DNA of 64,000 bases from Chionis minor (GCA_013398295.1 VZSF01003226.1:248001-312000), one strand, 5' to 3'. Shown: positions 25,650 to 38,240, counted from the stretch's first letter. Program-made: numbers and translations. Notes: a model not told the origin generated them from the sequence alone.

Positions 25650-26050
25650 TAAATATGGGCTTGGGCATCATTTCTGAATTCAGATCCTAGTGCCAAAACT
25701 AATTTGATTTCTGGCAATGGGCAAATTGCTAACAGGCTCCGGAGAGACAACTCTTGAAATGTAGCTACTGACATTCAATATTTAGCCTGAGACATGCAGG
25801 GCTGTATTTTCAAAGTCAGCATCATTCTGAAAGGTTAGCTGCAGATCATCATTTTCTCTGCAGCTCAGGTACAATCTGTCACTAATTGGACTTGTGTAAT
25901 CAGCAGCCGCTTTTAAAAATGCAAGTTTTTGTCTCAAACTCGGCAACTGCTTTTTGGAGAATTCCCACTAATACAACAGGCTTTACAGCAGCTATTTAGG
26001 CTGTGTTAGTTTCCACATCTCCAAAATAGGGGTAAAATCTTACATATCTA
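25650..26050 (+). mobile_element. MIR SINE split by about 265 bp
   Basis: Positions 25650-25735 match the first half of MIR (GGCTTGGGCATCATTTCTGA, AGATCCTAGTGCC, GGCAATGGGCAAATTGCTAA). Positions about 26001-26050 match the next part of MIR (CTGTGTTAGTTTCCACATCT, CCAAAATAGGGGTAAAATC). The two halves are contiguous in the MIR consensus but are separated here. The octamer AACAGGCT occurs at both 25731-25738 and 25975-25982, near the edges of the intervening segment. This is consistent with a later insertion that made an 8-bp target duplication, although no terminal inverted repeat is visible. Confidence 0.55.
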
Positions 26051-26478
26051 AACAATTAATCAGGCAATATTTGTGGAGTAGTTTGAGGGATGATGAAGGT
26101 AGTTACCCCATATGGCTTCCTCACATCTGTGATTAAGCTAGACTATCTGATCACTTAATTACACTCACGTTTTCTCCCCACTGCATGTGTTTTAACTGGA
26201 TCTTTTCTGTACTCATATTTCAGATTGTCTACTATTCTGCAAAGCAGCCTTGCTATTCCTCCATGCTATGTAAGGCACGCTGCTGAAATTATTCATGTAC
26301 CATTTAGACACTGAGTTCAAACTCATTACTCTGAAGGAATTCAGTAGATCCTTTTAGCAATAACATGACACAAAATGAGATAGGTCCAAGAAGCCAACCT
26401 TCAACATGAGGAGCTTCCCCATTCTGGACTTCCCTGTTCTAAAATCTCAGCAAGAGGAACACTGAAAGAATTAAGGAG

Positions 26479-26498
26479 AAAAAAAAAAAAAAAAAAAA
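26479..26498. repeat. Poly(A) tract, 20 nt
   Basis: Uninterrupted A run. No retroposed body was recognised upstream. Confidence 0.9.
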
Positions 26499-26630
26499 GG
26501 ACATATGTTAATTAATTTGCTTGGTGCATCTCTTGTGAATGAACCAATACAGAAATAAGCCGTCATTTAACATAATCCTTTCCTCTCACTACACTCTTAA
26601 TAGCATCTTGAGAAGCATGTACTGAACATT

Positions 26631-26720
26631 TGGGGCCAGATGCTCATCTGGCATGAATTGATGCACAACACTGAAACCAGTAGAGCAACAACGATTTATA
26701 TACACTAGAAGTTAGGACAA
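26631..26720. repeat. Ancient amniote palindromic repeat (tentative)
   Basis: GGGGCCAGATGCTCATCTGG followed by CATGAATTGATGCA, a decayed middle with CACTGAAACC, then CGATTTATATACAC. This follows the layout of a fold-back repeat that I remember as common in turtles and present in older amniote DNA ('gggccagatcctcagctggtgtaaat ... tccattgaagtcaatgga ...'). Family name not certain. By-eye match. Confidence 0.35.
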
Positions 26721-29700
26721 CTGGTCCTTATTAAAGGGTTTCATAGGTTATGTAACTGGTAATTCCAGTACAGGATTGATTTTTAATATGATTGACTTTG
26801 TCGAGATGAACACGTCTATAACTTTAACCTTGGAAAAGATGCCATGCTACTTCAAAAAAAAAAAGGACAAAAATCATCTAAACCCACAATAACGGTGTTC
26901 CTAGAACTCACAACATAATTAATTCCTCCCTGACTGTCATGTCCAACTAAAAACTGAATTCCATTTAAACTGGAGGAATGGGACCCATCTTTCCAAGTGC
27001 AGATTTTTAACACCCTCACCCAAAACTCCAAAATCATCGAAGAACAGAATACGGCACCTGTCGGATGTAACGCGTCTCAGTTTCATAGAGATATGTTTGG
27101 GTCCAATGAATCCCATCATAAGAGCAGGGACAGGCAGCTAAGCTGAGGCAAGGGGAAGCCTCATCCCAGTTCCTATGGCTGGTCACGTTACTGTGCAGTC
27201 AAGCACCTACTTTTTACTCTACATCAGTTTCACTCCACTGACTGCAACATGATTTCTAAGGGTAAGGTGTCAATACCATTTTGTAAAGCAGAAGGCACGC
27301 TTACTAAACAAATGAATACATAGGATACTGCTGATGAGTTGCCAATTTGATGGTGCTGCTAGAAAGAAGATTAACTACTGCTTTATAGGAATTATTAAAA
27401 AATGAGAACTTTGCAAGTTGTGTCAGTGACTCAGGTCTGATGGCATTTCAATACATAAAAGTTTCTATTTCAGTAATAAGTAGGTGACAATACCACAGGA
27501 CAATTACTAAGTAGCATGATAGACAAATTCAGTCTGGAAAAAAATAGAAATATTGAGAACCCTATTTAGAGTTCAGAAAGGGGTGATTTTTTCTACACAA
27601 AAGCTAAACTAGACATGCTCTTGATCTGTAGGTTCATTTGATCTCGGCAACAACCTTCATAAACAGGACTTGGCTAACGTCAAGCGTCTATGGTGCAGTT
27701 GGCTGTCTCTGCTAGTCACCCACCACTTGCTTCGCTTCCACAGCGGCTTCTAGGATGTGATTCATCTGACCTAATTCAGCCAGCTGCTTTACAGATAAGA
27801 TGAATAACGCCTAGAAGTGTCCGTATCTCTCCATGACTACAAAAGGAACTGACAGTGACAAGCTGGGAGTCAGATGCCTGCACTGAATCAGGTGGCTCCC
27901 AAAGTGGCGTCTACCATTTTCTGTCTCTCTGAGCTATTCAGTGAGTGGTCCTGCAGATGGCAATACTTTGTGTACAGTAAGGAAGAGCCGGAGCTGCAGG
28001 AGGAATTCTGAGCTTTACACTTCAAGTGAAGGTCTGTGTCTCAGAGCCTCCCCTGAGACTCTGTAGTAAAATTGCATGAAAGCAAGATGTAAACTGGTCT
28101 CTGGGGTTACACTGGTCTATCAAGCTGCCAGTACCAAAACTTACTGTCCTGATGCAGCACTCCGTAAAATTACGCTTGCCAGTGTGACTGAATCTGCGTT
28201 TTTAGATGTTTGAAAAGATGCTTTAGGAAGAAAACCTTTCACATGTCAAAACATACAGTCCTAACCAGCAATTGCATGAAAAACATGCTCTGGCAGTAGC
28301 GTAATAGAGTATATATTTTTTTAAAAGCCCAACACCCTGCTTCCCCCCAGTAAAACCCATACACTCAGTTTGGGCATTACCTGGTATTTCAGGAAGACCA
28401 TGATGTTGACGGTGTTCAGCAGGAGTCCTCTTCCCATTACTTATCATATTTACAGACCCTGACAAAACTTTCTGTACAATGTTTCTCATTTGCAGAGTGG
28501 GCTCCTCCTCTCCTTGCAAGCTCATCTCCAGCCCCTAGGCCTTAGTGAAAGGAACCGAGATGTGGAAAAGACGGATGAGTTACAGTGGGTGTACTGGCAG
28601 TGCTGGAGTTGTGGGCACATCCCACGCCAGAGTGGGCAGAGCTGGAGGAGAACAGTGATGGAGCTAATCTCGTATGTATGATTCGTTTGGAATTGCAGTG
28701 CATTTGTTTGACATTCAGCTTATGTTTGACTTGTATTTATTGATGTTTGCATTAAATCAAGTATTTTTTTCTGCACTCATGTTATATCAACAAAGCTATA
28801 TAAAGCATTTGACATCCTTACAAAAATTCTTCATATGCTACTATTTATCATCTTAAAACCAGTAAATAGATCAGTAAAACAAGCAAACAAAACTGATTTT
28901 CAGGTGCACTACGGAGCTGCAACAAGTGTATTGCTGTACACATTCCTTAGTTACTGGGAAATGTAAATTCAGGAGAAAAATTTAAATTGTATTTTTCCAA
29001 CCTCACACCTGCCAGATAAGATCCTATGGCATAATCCCACACGCAGAATTAGATACAACTCATTGTGAATATGCATGGCAGAATCAGTCTGGGATACGTA
29101 AAGGAAAATGAGAGAAGCCTCAGCCCTGCCGGAAGTGTTTAACAATGTTTTTCTGTTTTAGAGACTTAGATGTACAGAAATCCCAAGTAATAATTAACTC
29201 AGACGCATTCCTTACTGCCTTGAACAAACAGAAACTGACACCCTACTGTGAGTGAGCGGGGACTGTGACCCAAGAAGTCACGTCCCAGCAGAAGATTTAT
29301 ATCCACCCCAACAAATTTTGGCACAAACCTGCCTCAGCAACCAGCAGAAACAGATTATGATCAAGGTTAAGCAGCTCACAGATGGTTTTCCAATGACTGG
29401 CAAGGCAGGTCTGTTCAAAATAAGCTGGCGCCAGCCACTGTGTGTCCTTTTCAGTGGCTACTGGCTTCTTCCATTGACTGAGCTGCTGTGCCCCCTGAAA
29501 TGCGTATCCAGAGCCGTGTCGCCGAGGAGGCAAAAGTCCAGTTCTCGTGTGCTGCGGGACGGTCGCACAGGCTCACAGCTTGCTGACTGCCGTGTACGGA
29601 GCCTGAGCATGGACCTGTTACATCAGCGCTGACCAGAAACCTTCCTCCTTTGAAAATGGCTAATGAACAACCCAGTCAAACTGCAAACACTTCTTACAAA

Positions 29701-30515
29701 CGGTAGTCGGGCTGAAGGTGATACACATAGAAATTGTACTTGGGAGTTCCAGTAACCCAACAAGCCATAATTCAAGATCACTTGATCCAGACATAGTAAT
29801 ACCCAGAGCTTATTTATTTATGATTATACTTAACTTATATCAGGGACTTCCAATGAGCCATATTCATCATTCTCCTTCAGATGTCAGAATAATGACTACT
29901 GTGGAATACTATGGCATTTAAAATGATGTTCTTAAACTTATGCATATTCAGACTGATGTAACTCAGCGCTGTCCTTCTGTCTGTTAGGAGAAGGCTTGTT
30001 TCTATTTTGTAAATATGATGGGGTTTGTAGCAACTAAGATATCCAGACAAGTGATGTCCTTGAAGCTGGATGGGAGATTCCCAAAACATCATTAAGTAAC
30101 AAAAAGGAAAACGTATCAGACAAAGATGATCATAAGGAAAGGCAGTGATGAATTAAACAACTGTACTAATTAAATTACTTTTAAGGGTTTGTGAAAAGTC
30201 CTGTAGGCCAATGTACTTGCAACCAAAAACTGAATAAGGTGTAGGAGAAACTTCACTTCTACGTCAGTGTCAGTTCCAGGGAAGGCAAATTTCAGGATAG
30301 ATTTGTTAACAGAGGTGTTTCCCATGCTGGAAGGCTGTGTAGGGTATTTTGGCAGTCAGTTTGACAGGTCGATCTACTAACCAGAAAATACTTCAAAGTC
30401 AGACAGAAATCATTGGCAGAAAATACATCTTAGACAAGTATTTAACTTCTATGTATCTGCCTTTTAAAGGCATGGCTAATTTCTCATGTCTTTCATTTAA
30501 TACCATTTTTGTTTC

Positions 30516-30538
30516 TTTTTTTTTTTTTTTTTTTTTTT
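30516..30538. repeat. Poly(T) tract, 23 nt
   Basis: Uninterrupted T run followed by AG. It could be the tail of a minus-strand retrocopy, but no flanking duplication was found. Confidence 0.9.
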
Positions 30539-31355
30539 AGTGTAAAGGCAACATTGGAAAATGCCACCCTGTTCATGAGGGAGGTGATCCTAAGTATGGG
30601 TGGTGGCCTCACTGACCATTCCCAGAGCCACCTACAAGGGGACTGAGAGAGCAACAAGCCCTACTTCGTCAGGCCACATGACTGCCCAGTGACCTGGTGG
30701 CACAGGGGACACGTACTGGCCACAAGCTGGTCTTCAGTGGCCTGTGCTGCTTCTTCCACATTGATCAGTGCCTCAGTCACACAGAGTCCTCCAAATGTGA
30801 AGATGCTCCATTATAACAAAGCACAGCAGAGGATGAGGGATGCATTTCTCACTTTATCTCCTTCCTCTCTTTCCCATCCCACCACAACCGGGAGACGTTT
30901 TCTCGTCAACGTTTTCTCTCACGCATCTGTATGTGGCAGCACCTTCTGGGGAGGAAAGTGGGGACCTTTTTTGCACATTTCTCCTCTCTAACGCTCTAAC
31001 CCTTCAGTAGAGCATTTCCATATTAGCTCAGTTGGGTTGGTTATTGTTTTAGGTAACCACGCCAGTGCACACACATTAGCTAGGCCAGCTCCCACCAGCA
31101 CTAAAAGCCCTCTGCGGTGCACCTCCTTCTCCCACTCATTCCTGTGCTTGCCTGGGAAGCTATTCAGGCAAAGCAGCCGCTGAAACGTAATCTTTTTTTA
31201 ATTACTAACAACTGCGTGTACCAGTAGAGATGTACTATTGTAAATCTACGTGAGCAGTGACCTCAATGCTCTTTAGCCTGAGTAGAGCTCACTTGCCAGA
31301 CTTCATCTATATAAAAACTGTGTTTTCCTTCCGCTAAGCAGGAAAATGTTTTAGC

Positions 31356-31380
31356 TTTTTTTTTTTTTTTTTAATTTTTT
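31356..31380. repeat. Poly(T)/T-rich tract
   Basis: 17 T, then AA, then further T. Simple low-complexity DNA. Confidence 0.85.
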
Positions 31381-32919
31381 TTAATTTCAAAAGCAGTTAG
31401 CAATTTGAGGTGTGTGTGATGTAGGAAAGAAGTCTCCTCTACAAAACTTTTGCAGTGGTTCTTTCCAAAAGTCATTCCCACTGTCTGTAGGCACCTTAGA
31501 TGTGAAAAGTTTGGAATGACAGACTTTGCTGAGATTGTGAACTTTCTCTATTTTTGTGAGAAATTATTGTGACTTATTGTGGGGAAAAACTACTCTGAGG
31601 CTGTATGTTTCCACTCAAAATTGTACCCATGCTTGATCTCAGCATCTTCTTTTTTTTTTTTACTATATATTCAGTTTATGTGCAACCTAGTTTTCTCCAC
31701 CGAAGGTTGTGAATAACAGATGTAACCTCATTGTCCTTACTGACTTCAGTGAGCTATAATTGAACACTGCTTTTGGTATGCTCTCAGCAGTGTTGCTTGT
31801 ATACTGCAAGTCATCTAAGTACTAATATTGAATTTCTTCCATCAAAAACTAGCCCCTAGGGGCAAAACCAAACCAGAAATAATTAAATTCATCTAGTAAA
31901 CCACGGGCTCATTTGAATAACATTGCCTTCTCTTAATGCTGTGTGTACATACAGTAAGCATAGATCATTACAGCCTGGCATCAGCTTAAGTGCCTGTGAA
32001 GCCAAGATTCTCCATTTTGGCTTCACAAATAACTAGTGCTTTGAACAGGAGAGAGAAGAAATCCAAGTTTTTTATTTTTTCCCCAGGTAGAAACGCTGCG
32101 TGCTCTATTGCCAGGTTTTTCACACAGCGCCATGCTTTCTGTTTGAACTCCTTTTATATTGCACTAGTAATTTTTTATTGCTTCCAATCTGTCAGAGTGA
32201 AATGACAGCAGTCTTCTGTCAAACCAGTTATACACCTGTCTGAAATCCCTTCACATTTCACCTGAAGCTCATTAGATTTCTTGTTTCTGTGCTGTTCACA
32301 GGAGGAACAAGTTCACAGTCCATGCGTTCTCTGGGATCCCATCTATTGCGTGCCTCAGAGGTACAAGCGTTGGCCACCAATCTATGGGATTCCACTTAAT
32401 ATTTCTATTCAGTGTGACACAGGTTCTCATATGGATGCTTCCCATTCACGAAGTTGTTCATCTTCCTATTTAATTTGTTACATTGTGTTTCTCCTAGCAC
32501 ACACAGTTAAGTTAAGAAGAAACCTGCAATCAAGTGGCTTTATCAAGGTCTTTGCTGAAATTTAAGTCTGCATATAAAGCTCAGTGATGAATGCCTCCTC
32601 TTCTATTTTCCTTCAGCTCTTGACACAGAAAAATTTTTGCTGTCAAAGATTTAAGGAGAAAAATCAATATGCATTTTAATTTGCAAAAAGTGGAATGTTT
32701 TTATTTTTAAAATTTCTCTTTCTCAGCTGTGCTACTTTGTATTTTGCATATGAATAAAAATCATGAAGAGTTACATATCACACCTTAAATATCAAAGATG
32801 ACTGTCAAATAATTCAAACAGAAGGCTCTGTAAGACACTTTACTGAACAAGTTCTTATTGGAAACTGGGTGAGATGAAGGAAAATAGTGCTTATTGAATA
32901 AGAGCAAAGGGAATCTTTC

Positions 32920-33060
32920 TTTCCAGTCACACCTCTGCGCAAGTGTTTCAGTACATAGCTAGATAACTCCCAACTTCACCGTGTTTCAGTTTGTTTCTCC
33001 AAAAAATGGAAACACATACTCACCTACCATATCTCACAAAGGTAAAATGTATAAAGATTT
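32920..33060 (+). mobile_element. MIR SINE remnant, plus strand
   Basis: CCAACTTCACCGTGTTTCAG, TTTGTTTCTCCAAAAAATGG, then CATACTCACCTACCATATCT and AAGGTAAAATGTATAAAG. These follow the MIR order 'cttaacctctctgtgcctcagtttcctcatctgtaaaatgg', 'atactcacctacctcacagg' and 'ttaaatg..gtaaag'. The left boundary is approximate. Confidence 0.65.
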
Positions 33061-34714
33061 CTTTCAAGAAATTTCATCAAAAGACACCAAGTAAGTGATC
33101 AGCACCGTTATTTTTATCTTAAAATTCTCCATATCAAGACAAGTTAATGCATCTTTTCACTTAGATGTCATACACCGTATTTCACATTTTCCATCAGGTT
33201 ATGTGTGCTTTGTATGGAATGTGAATGCTGCCTCAGTGACAAACAACTGTTTTCCTGGGAGGTGCTGGGAGTGCTGCATACAACTACATGCCTCTTGATC
33301 TATCTGGGAGAAGCATTACAGGAAGAAGAATGATGGTTAGCCTTTACTGAAGACCTGAAAGCATTTTGGGTGGCACTAGTGTCGCATTAAAGCACAATTA
33401 ACGAATGTCACCAACAATGACAAAGCCTTCCTAAGGATGTGCATAGTCACCACCTTATCACAAAACAAAGTGCAACCGTCAAAGAGACACATTCTTATGC
33501 GTAACAGTAGTCTTAGTTTATGGCACATCATTTGTATAGCTATTTATTTTTAACAGCTGGTGAGCAAATGACTTTAGTATAATGTTCATTTTCTTTCACT
33601 TGCTGAATATATTTTTTCCACAGAGGTCTGATCCAAAGTCAAATCAAAGTCAGTCCACATCAGTTTGCAAATGAGCATTCTGTTCTACATTAATCCAAGG
33701 TCCAACTGACCATGCACCTACTGATGCCAATGAGGAGTTTATGGTCCCATATGGTTGTAAAGGCAACTAACCAAAACTGCTAGATGGCTAGAGATTTGGC
33801 AGAAGCTTGAATGCCAGAGCTGCGAATACTTCAGAATTTAGAACTACATTCATATTTTTAAGAAAGTATCCACATGCAATATGATGCCTCTGGTATGCAA
33901 AACACGTCAGAGAAACATAAGCTACGTTTATGATGTGAAATAAATGTTAGGTGGAAAAATGAAAATGTTCTTAAGTTTCGTAATGACAATTTTACAAATC
34001 ATTCCGTGGAATCCTTTCTTAAGCCTTATTTGCTAAAGCAAACTATATAAATTACTAGTGTGCTAGTGTATTATTCCAATGACACGGAATTGCTTAAAAA
34101 CTGTCAGAGAGTTGCTTATAAAACTTTATGTCCACATCACCAGCGATCTTAAAACTTCAAATTGTTAAACTCTATTAGAAACATTTTTTCAGATATTCCA
34201 ATCTACCTCTCCTTAGCTTTCCAAAGAAGATTCAGAAAGGAAGTGTACCCAAAAGCCAGCTCTGTATCGCCCCTGCACTGTCATGATCCAGGTTTCTCCC
34301 TGAGGCAGGGTGCTAATGTTGTGAGCCCTTGTCATGGCAGCGGCTGAAAAAGAGCGAACTCTCCTCCTCCTTGAACTGCGACTCGTGCAGAACTATTGCG
34401 GCAGGCAAGTTGGGTCCAATATAATACATCTCTAAGTTAACTTGTACATACCCTACCCATCTTCTTTGCGTAACCACAGCTCCCTCCCCTTTGCTTTTCT
34501 GTATTCCTTATTACTTATTAACATTGATTTTCTCTTGCTGGCATCGCTTCTGTATTTTTGGTGTCATTGTATCTGAGTTTTGCTGCTCTGCCTACCACGA
34601 GTGGCAGATACAACTGCTAGCCCTCTCAAGATTCAGTGCGAGAATGCAGGATCTCCTAATTTGCAAGAATGGATGCATCCATACTGTGCATACATGGCAG
34701 TGGCAGGCCTGTTT

Positions 34715-34746
34715 GGCTTACGTGCTGTTCGGCTTACGTGCTGTTC
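34715..34746. repeat. Perfect 16-bp tandem duplication
   Basis: GGCTTACGTGCTGTTC occurs twice head to tail (34715-34730, 34731-34746). A 16-bp unit is not a multiple of three, so it shifts the frame of anything coding across it. Confidence 0.9.
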
Positions 34747-35830
34747 ATCCAACAAGCCTCTAAGCCTGACCTCCAGCATGGTCGGAGCAACATACTTCAG
34801 GATGCTGCGTGCTTGAATGCAATAAGACGATTACCGTGTTCCCTGGCATGTCCAGACAGGATGTCTGTGGGCAATCTGCAATCTGCCAAGCTGATAAGAT
34901 ATGGACTGGAAGCAGAACATGCTATGTTGGCTGGTGTTTGTGAGATGACTCTTCCACAGAGGAGGACAGTATTGCTTTCTCTACAAAAGATGCTACGTCC
35001 TCTTCTTCAAATCTGCGGGTTGTTAAGAGGTCTTGTGAACAGAGATAAAGCTTCCTCTAAGCGTTGGTGCCAAGATCTGGTTTTGTGTGAGGAAGTCTCC
35101 TGCTTGCTTCACACTCCTTGAGTAGTGTGGCAATTAGGAGGAAATGTGTCTGTGTCCAAGGGACATGTTAACACTCCAACTTATGCTCATCAGAGTTGAT
35201 GACAAAAATCTTCTTAAGCGTACTGAAGTGCCAAGGTAGAAATTGTGAATTTTATGGGAAACATTCAAGACTTCTTACCATTCCTACAGGAAAACCTTGC
35301 TACCCAAGACAGGATGAACGTGCAGAGACAATTGATTATTGCCAGTAACACCCTAAAAGACAGGCAGCCAGACTGGTAGGCAATAAACAGGCACTAGGTG
35401 TTACGCATCACTTCTGCTGTTCCTTCCAGGCCTTAATATCTGCTGGATAAGTAACGAGCTGTGCAACAGCTTCTACGATACAAATGCTGCCTCCTCACAA
35501 GGTCATCCCGGTGCCCAAGATGGCAATCCTCTATCAGAGCTCTTCCTTGTGATATGTGCCAACTCTCCCTCTCCTCCTCTAACACTTTTTCCCATCCCTC
35601 ATGCTAGTCAGCTAAAGACTACTTACATGCGGTAGTAACTAATGCCAAAATTCAAAACAGCCAAAAAAAATTTCCTTTTAATAGCTTTAATAGCTTGCAC
35701 TGCTTCCCTGGCTGTAAGTGGAGCTGATACGTGATAAGCTTGGTAAAATTTTCTACAGAAACCACCTTCTGACAAAAAATCGTATTTGTTACCACACAAA
35801 AATGGATGGTCAAAAGTGTTTGCTTTCATT

Positions 35831-35846
35831 AAAAAAAAAAAAAAAA
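35831..35846. repeat. Poly(A) tract, 16 nt
   Basis: A run followed by a purine-rich GAAGGGGGAAGCGGAGGG stretch. Confidence 0.85.
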
Positions 35847-36862
35847 GAAGGGGGAAGCGGAGGGTGTCTGTCTTCTTTTTATTTAAAAACTACATACTAG
35901 AACTGAGCATTATTTGGTTTAGGCTGAAAACCAAAATACTTTGGATGAAGGCCAGAACATTTCAGCTGAGAACTAGCTAATGCTTCATCACTGTGGTTAG
36001 CAGATGTGACTGGATCCACACAGCGAGGGAATTTGTTCAGCAAAACTTGACATTTTTTCGCAGTCACGTTTCAAGTAGAAAAGAAACCCTTTGTAAAATG
36101 CAGTAATAGATTAAAAGGAAAGAGTCCCTTGTTTGGAGAGGAAAGCCAGGTACGTACACGTAGAGTGGAACTGGAAATAATGCTCTCGAAGGCTTTCCCT
36201 GTGAGTTCTCCTCCCTGCCGCACGCAGTCTGTCAGGCTCACTGCGGGAGAGAGTGGTCAGACCTGTTGGATAATGCGCATGCAAAAAGCTGTCGCTTCAA
36301 ATCTTTTTTAAAAGATTGTTAGCTTTTATAAACTGCCCCCACCTCCACCACCTGACAGCGGAGTAAATTCGGTAAGGAGTCAAGCCTCTGCGAAATAGAG
36401 TGATTCCATGCGTTTGAGACACTGGCTTATTTAAAGGTTTACTGTATGTGGCAATCTATAAAGAGCTCAGAAGAGCTCTCCATTTGACATGTCCTTCAAG
36501 AGAGGAGCCAGAGGAGTTTTAAAAATTCAGGAGGTGATGAAAATTATGGTCATTCAGTATAGCTTAAATTGCTTTCCTCATCGCGCGGATTGAAATAAAG
36601 ACTGGTGTGTTTGTTATTACCTCAGTCCCAGGTAAGGCACATTTTTAAGGTGCCTGCATGCAATTCATTGGGGTTAATTTGCTATATTTGTACTCCCAGC
36701 CGGGGACACTTTCGTGCTTTGTGTACAAAATGTTATGGCCACCTCCAGACTTCACATCTTGGAAAGTCCCAAGCCCTGTCTGCTCCCTGTGCAAGGAAAA
36801 TCTGGCCATGTGGCCCAGAAACACATGCTGCAGCCTGCTCGCTGTTTGGCCGGTGGAGGAAT

Positions 36863-36927
36863 GGCATGGCACGGCATGGCATGGCACGGCATGGCACAAC
36901 ACAGCACCACAGGGCACGGCATGTCAT
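36863..36927. repeat. GGCAY pentamer minisatellite
   Basis: Successive five-base units GGCAT/GGCAC from 36863 to 36897 (seven units), a degenerate stretch (AACAC, AGCAC, CACAG), then GGCAC, GGCAT, GTCAT. It ends in a GGCATG-T-CATGCC dyad. The repeat generates His/Gly/Met-Ala type shadow ORFs on both strands that are not genes. Confidence 0.9.
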
Positions 36928-37898
36928 GCCGCAGCAGGGAAGTCTAGCTGCAGTCATTTCCAAGTGGTGCTACTCTAAAGAGGTGCCTCTGCTGTCATTT
37001 ATTTTAACTTGCTGCTTGAGGAGAAAGCCATCGCTTTTTCCCTCTGCTCATCCTTTATGCCTCACCTCTCCACATGGCAAACAGTAATTTTTATTTTAAC
37101 TGCAGTTTTCCTTTTGCAACAGTAAGGAATGCCCGTTTCTGTGGGGCTGGAGCTGCGGGTGCGGCTCAGGCTCTCCGTGTGGCCGGGCTGGGGGAACTCT
37201 GCTGCTGAGGGGGCAAAGCTCCTGCTGTAGCTGGGTTCCCGTGTAGCATTGCCAGTCAACAAAAGACATTTTGGAATCACAGCGTAGAAGTGAAACCGCT
37301 TTGCTTGTTAGAGACGGGTGTCTTCGTGTGGCCCGGGACCCTGCAGCTGCCTGGCAACACTGTGTAGCTGTTGCAAGTGCTCCAGTTTAAGAGAGTATTA
37401 ATCCGTCTGGTTTATAAGTGCTTATTTAGCAATCGGTAACGCTGTTGTTACCGACAACCCCACAAAAGAGAAAAAGCTTGGTAAAGGAACAGAAATGTTA
37501 CCCTTTCTCTAGAAAAAGTACTTTCCCTCCGGGCAAAGGGAGCTACGGGAGTGTGTTTGGATTGGTTACAGTCAGCTCCTAAACCTCTCCCCTGCCACAG
37601 CTCCGGCACCAGTGGGGTGTCAAGGGTTCTCCTGGGCTCGCTCTGAGGTGGATGGTCCCTCAGGGAGCACAGCCAGCTGCTGTGCGCAGGAGCTCTGAAC
37701 GGGCCCCATCCTGGCCCTTTTCAAAGCTCATGTGGGGTTTCATGTGTTCTTCCCTCTTCAAGAGCCATGGGGGATGCCGCCCAACACACCTCCCTCCTCT
37801 TTCTCTTTCAAAAGCAGCTCAAAGCTTGTTTGCACAGCTACAAGGTACCGGTGAGTGAATCCCACAGGTGTCTCAATCCCAAAAGCTCTTGCATGGGA
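36928..37898. other. Unique, moderately GC-rich DNA, no gene seen
   Basis: 37130-37240 is G-rich with several GGG/GGGGG runs. ORFs (72 codons or fewer) overlap in several frames. No feature identified. Confidence 0.45.
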
Positions 37899-38240
37899 TT
37901 CATAGAATCACAGAATCACAGAATGTTTGGGGTTGGAAGGGACCTCTGGAGATCATCCAGTCCAACCCCCCTGCCAGAGCAGGTCCACCTACAGCAGATT
38001 GCACAGGATGGTGCCCAGGCAGGTTGTGAATGTCTCCAGTGTCAGAGACTCCACCACCTCTCTCGACAGCCTGTTCCAGCGCCACCCTCAAAGAAGTTCC
38101 TCCTCATGTTCAGATGGAACTTCCTGTATTCAAGTTTGTGCCCATTACCTCTTGTCCTGTCACTGGGCACAACTGAAAAAAGACTGGCCCCTTCCTCCTG
38201 GCACCCTCCCTTTAAGTATTTATAAACATTTATGAGACCA
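37899..38240 (-). mobile_element. CR1 LINE, 5'-truncated, minus strand
   Basis: Starts with the tail octamers (CATAGAATC, ACAGAATC, ACAGAATG), followed by GGGGTTGGAAGGGACCTCTG, GAGATCATCCAGTCCAACCC and a CTGCCAGAGCAGGTCCACCT block. It continues through GAATGTCTCCAGTGTCAGAG, the CTCCACCACCTCTC block, AAGAAGTTCCTCCTCATGTT, GTGCCCATTACCTCTTGTCC and TAAGTATTTATAAACATTTA. This is the 3' end of an avian CR1 in reverse, about 340 bp, well preserved and so probably younger than the copy at 0.7-2.1 kb. The 5' break is at about 38240. Several overlapping ORFs here are LINE-derived and not host genes. Confidence 0.95.

Larger units (their letters stand above)
26721..32919. other. Unique DNA with T tracts, no gene seen
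   Basis: T runs lie at 30516-30538 and 31356-31372. A CpG-dense stretch lies at 29500-29635 (about 11 CpGs). The longest ORF is 126 codons (29252-29632), with a minus-strand ORF over the same bases. No exon or repeat family recognised. Confidence 0.45.
33061..36862. other. Unique DNA, no gene seen
   Basis: Includes a 150-codon plus-strand ORF (34669-35121) with two other overlapping frames, no recognisable domain and an internal 16-bp tandem duplication. There is a poly(A) tract at 35831-35846. Nothing else identified. Confidence 0.45.

Noticed and set aside
26270..26290. TAAGGCACGC matches the first ten bases of miR-124
   Set aside because: The match stops there, and the conserved passenger arm and stem are absent upstream.
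30516..30990. Poly(T) followed by unique sequence, possible minus-strand processed retrocopy
   Set aside because: No target-site duplication found, no polyadenylation signal at the expected distance and no parent gene recognised.
34669..35121. 150-codon plus-strand ORF
   Set aside because: Contains an exact 16-bp tandem duplication that would shift the frame, two other frames are open across much of it, and no family is recognised.
36605..37087. 160-codon ORF across the pentamer array
   Set aside because: The frame is kept open by the GGCAY minisatellite, which lacks stops on both strands. Composition is repeat-driven.
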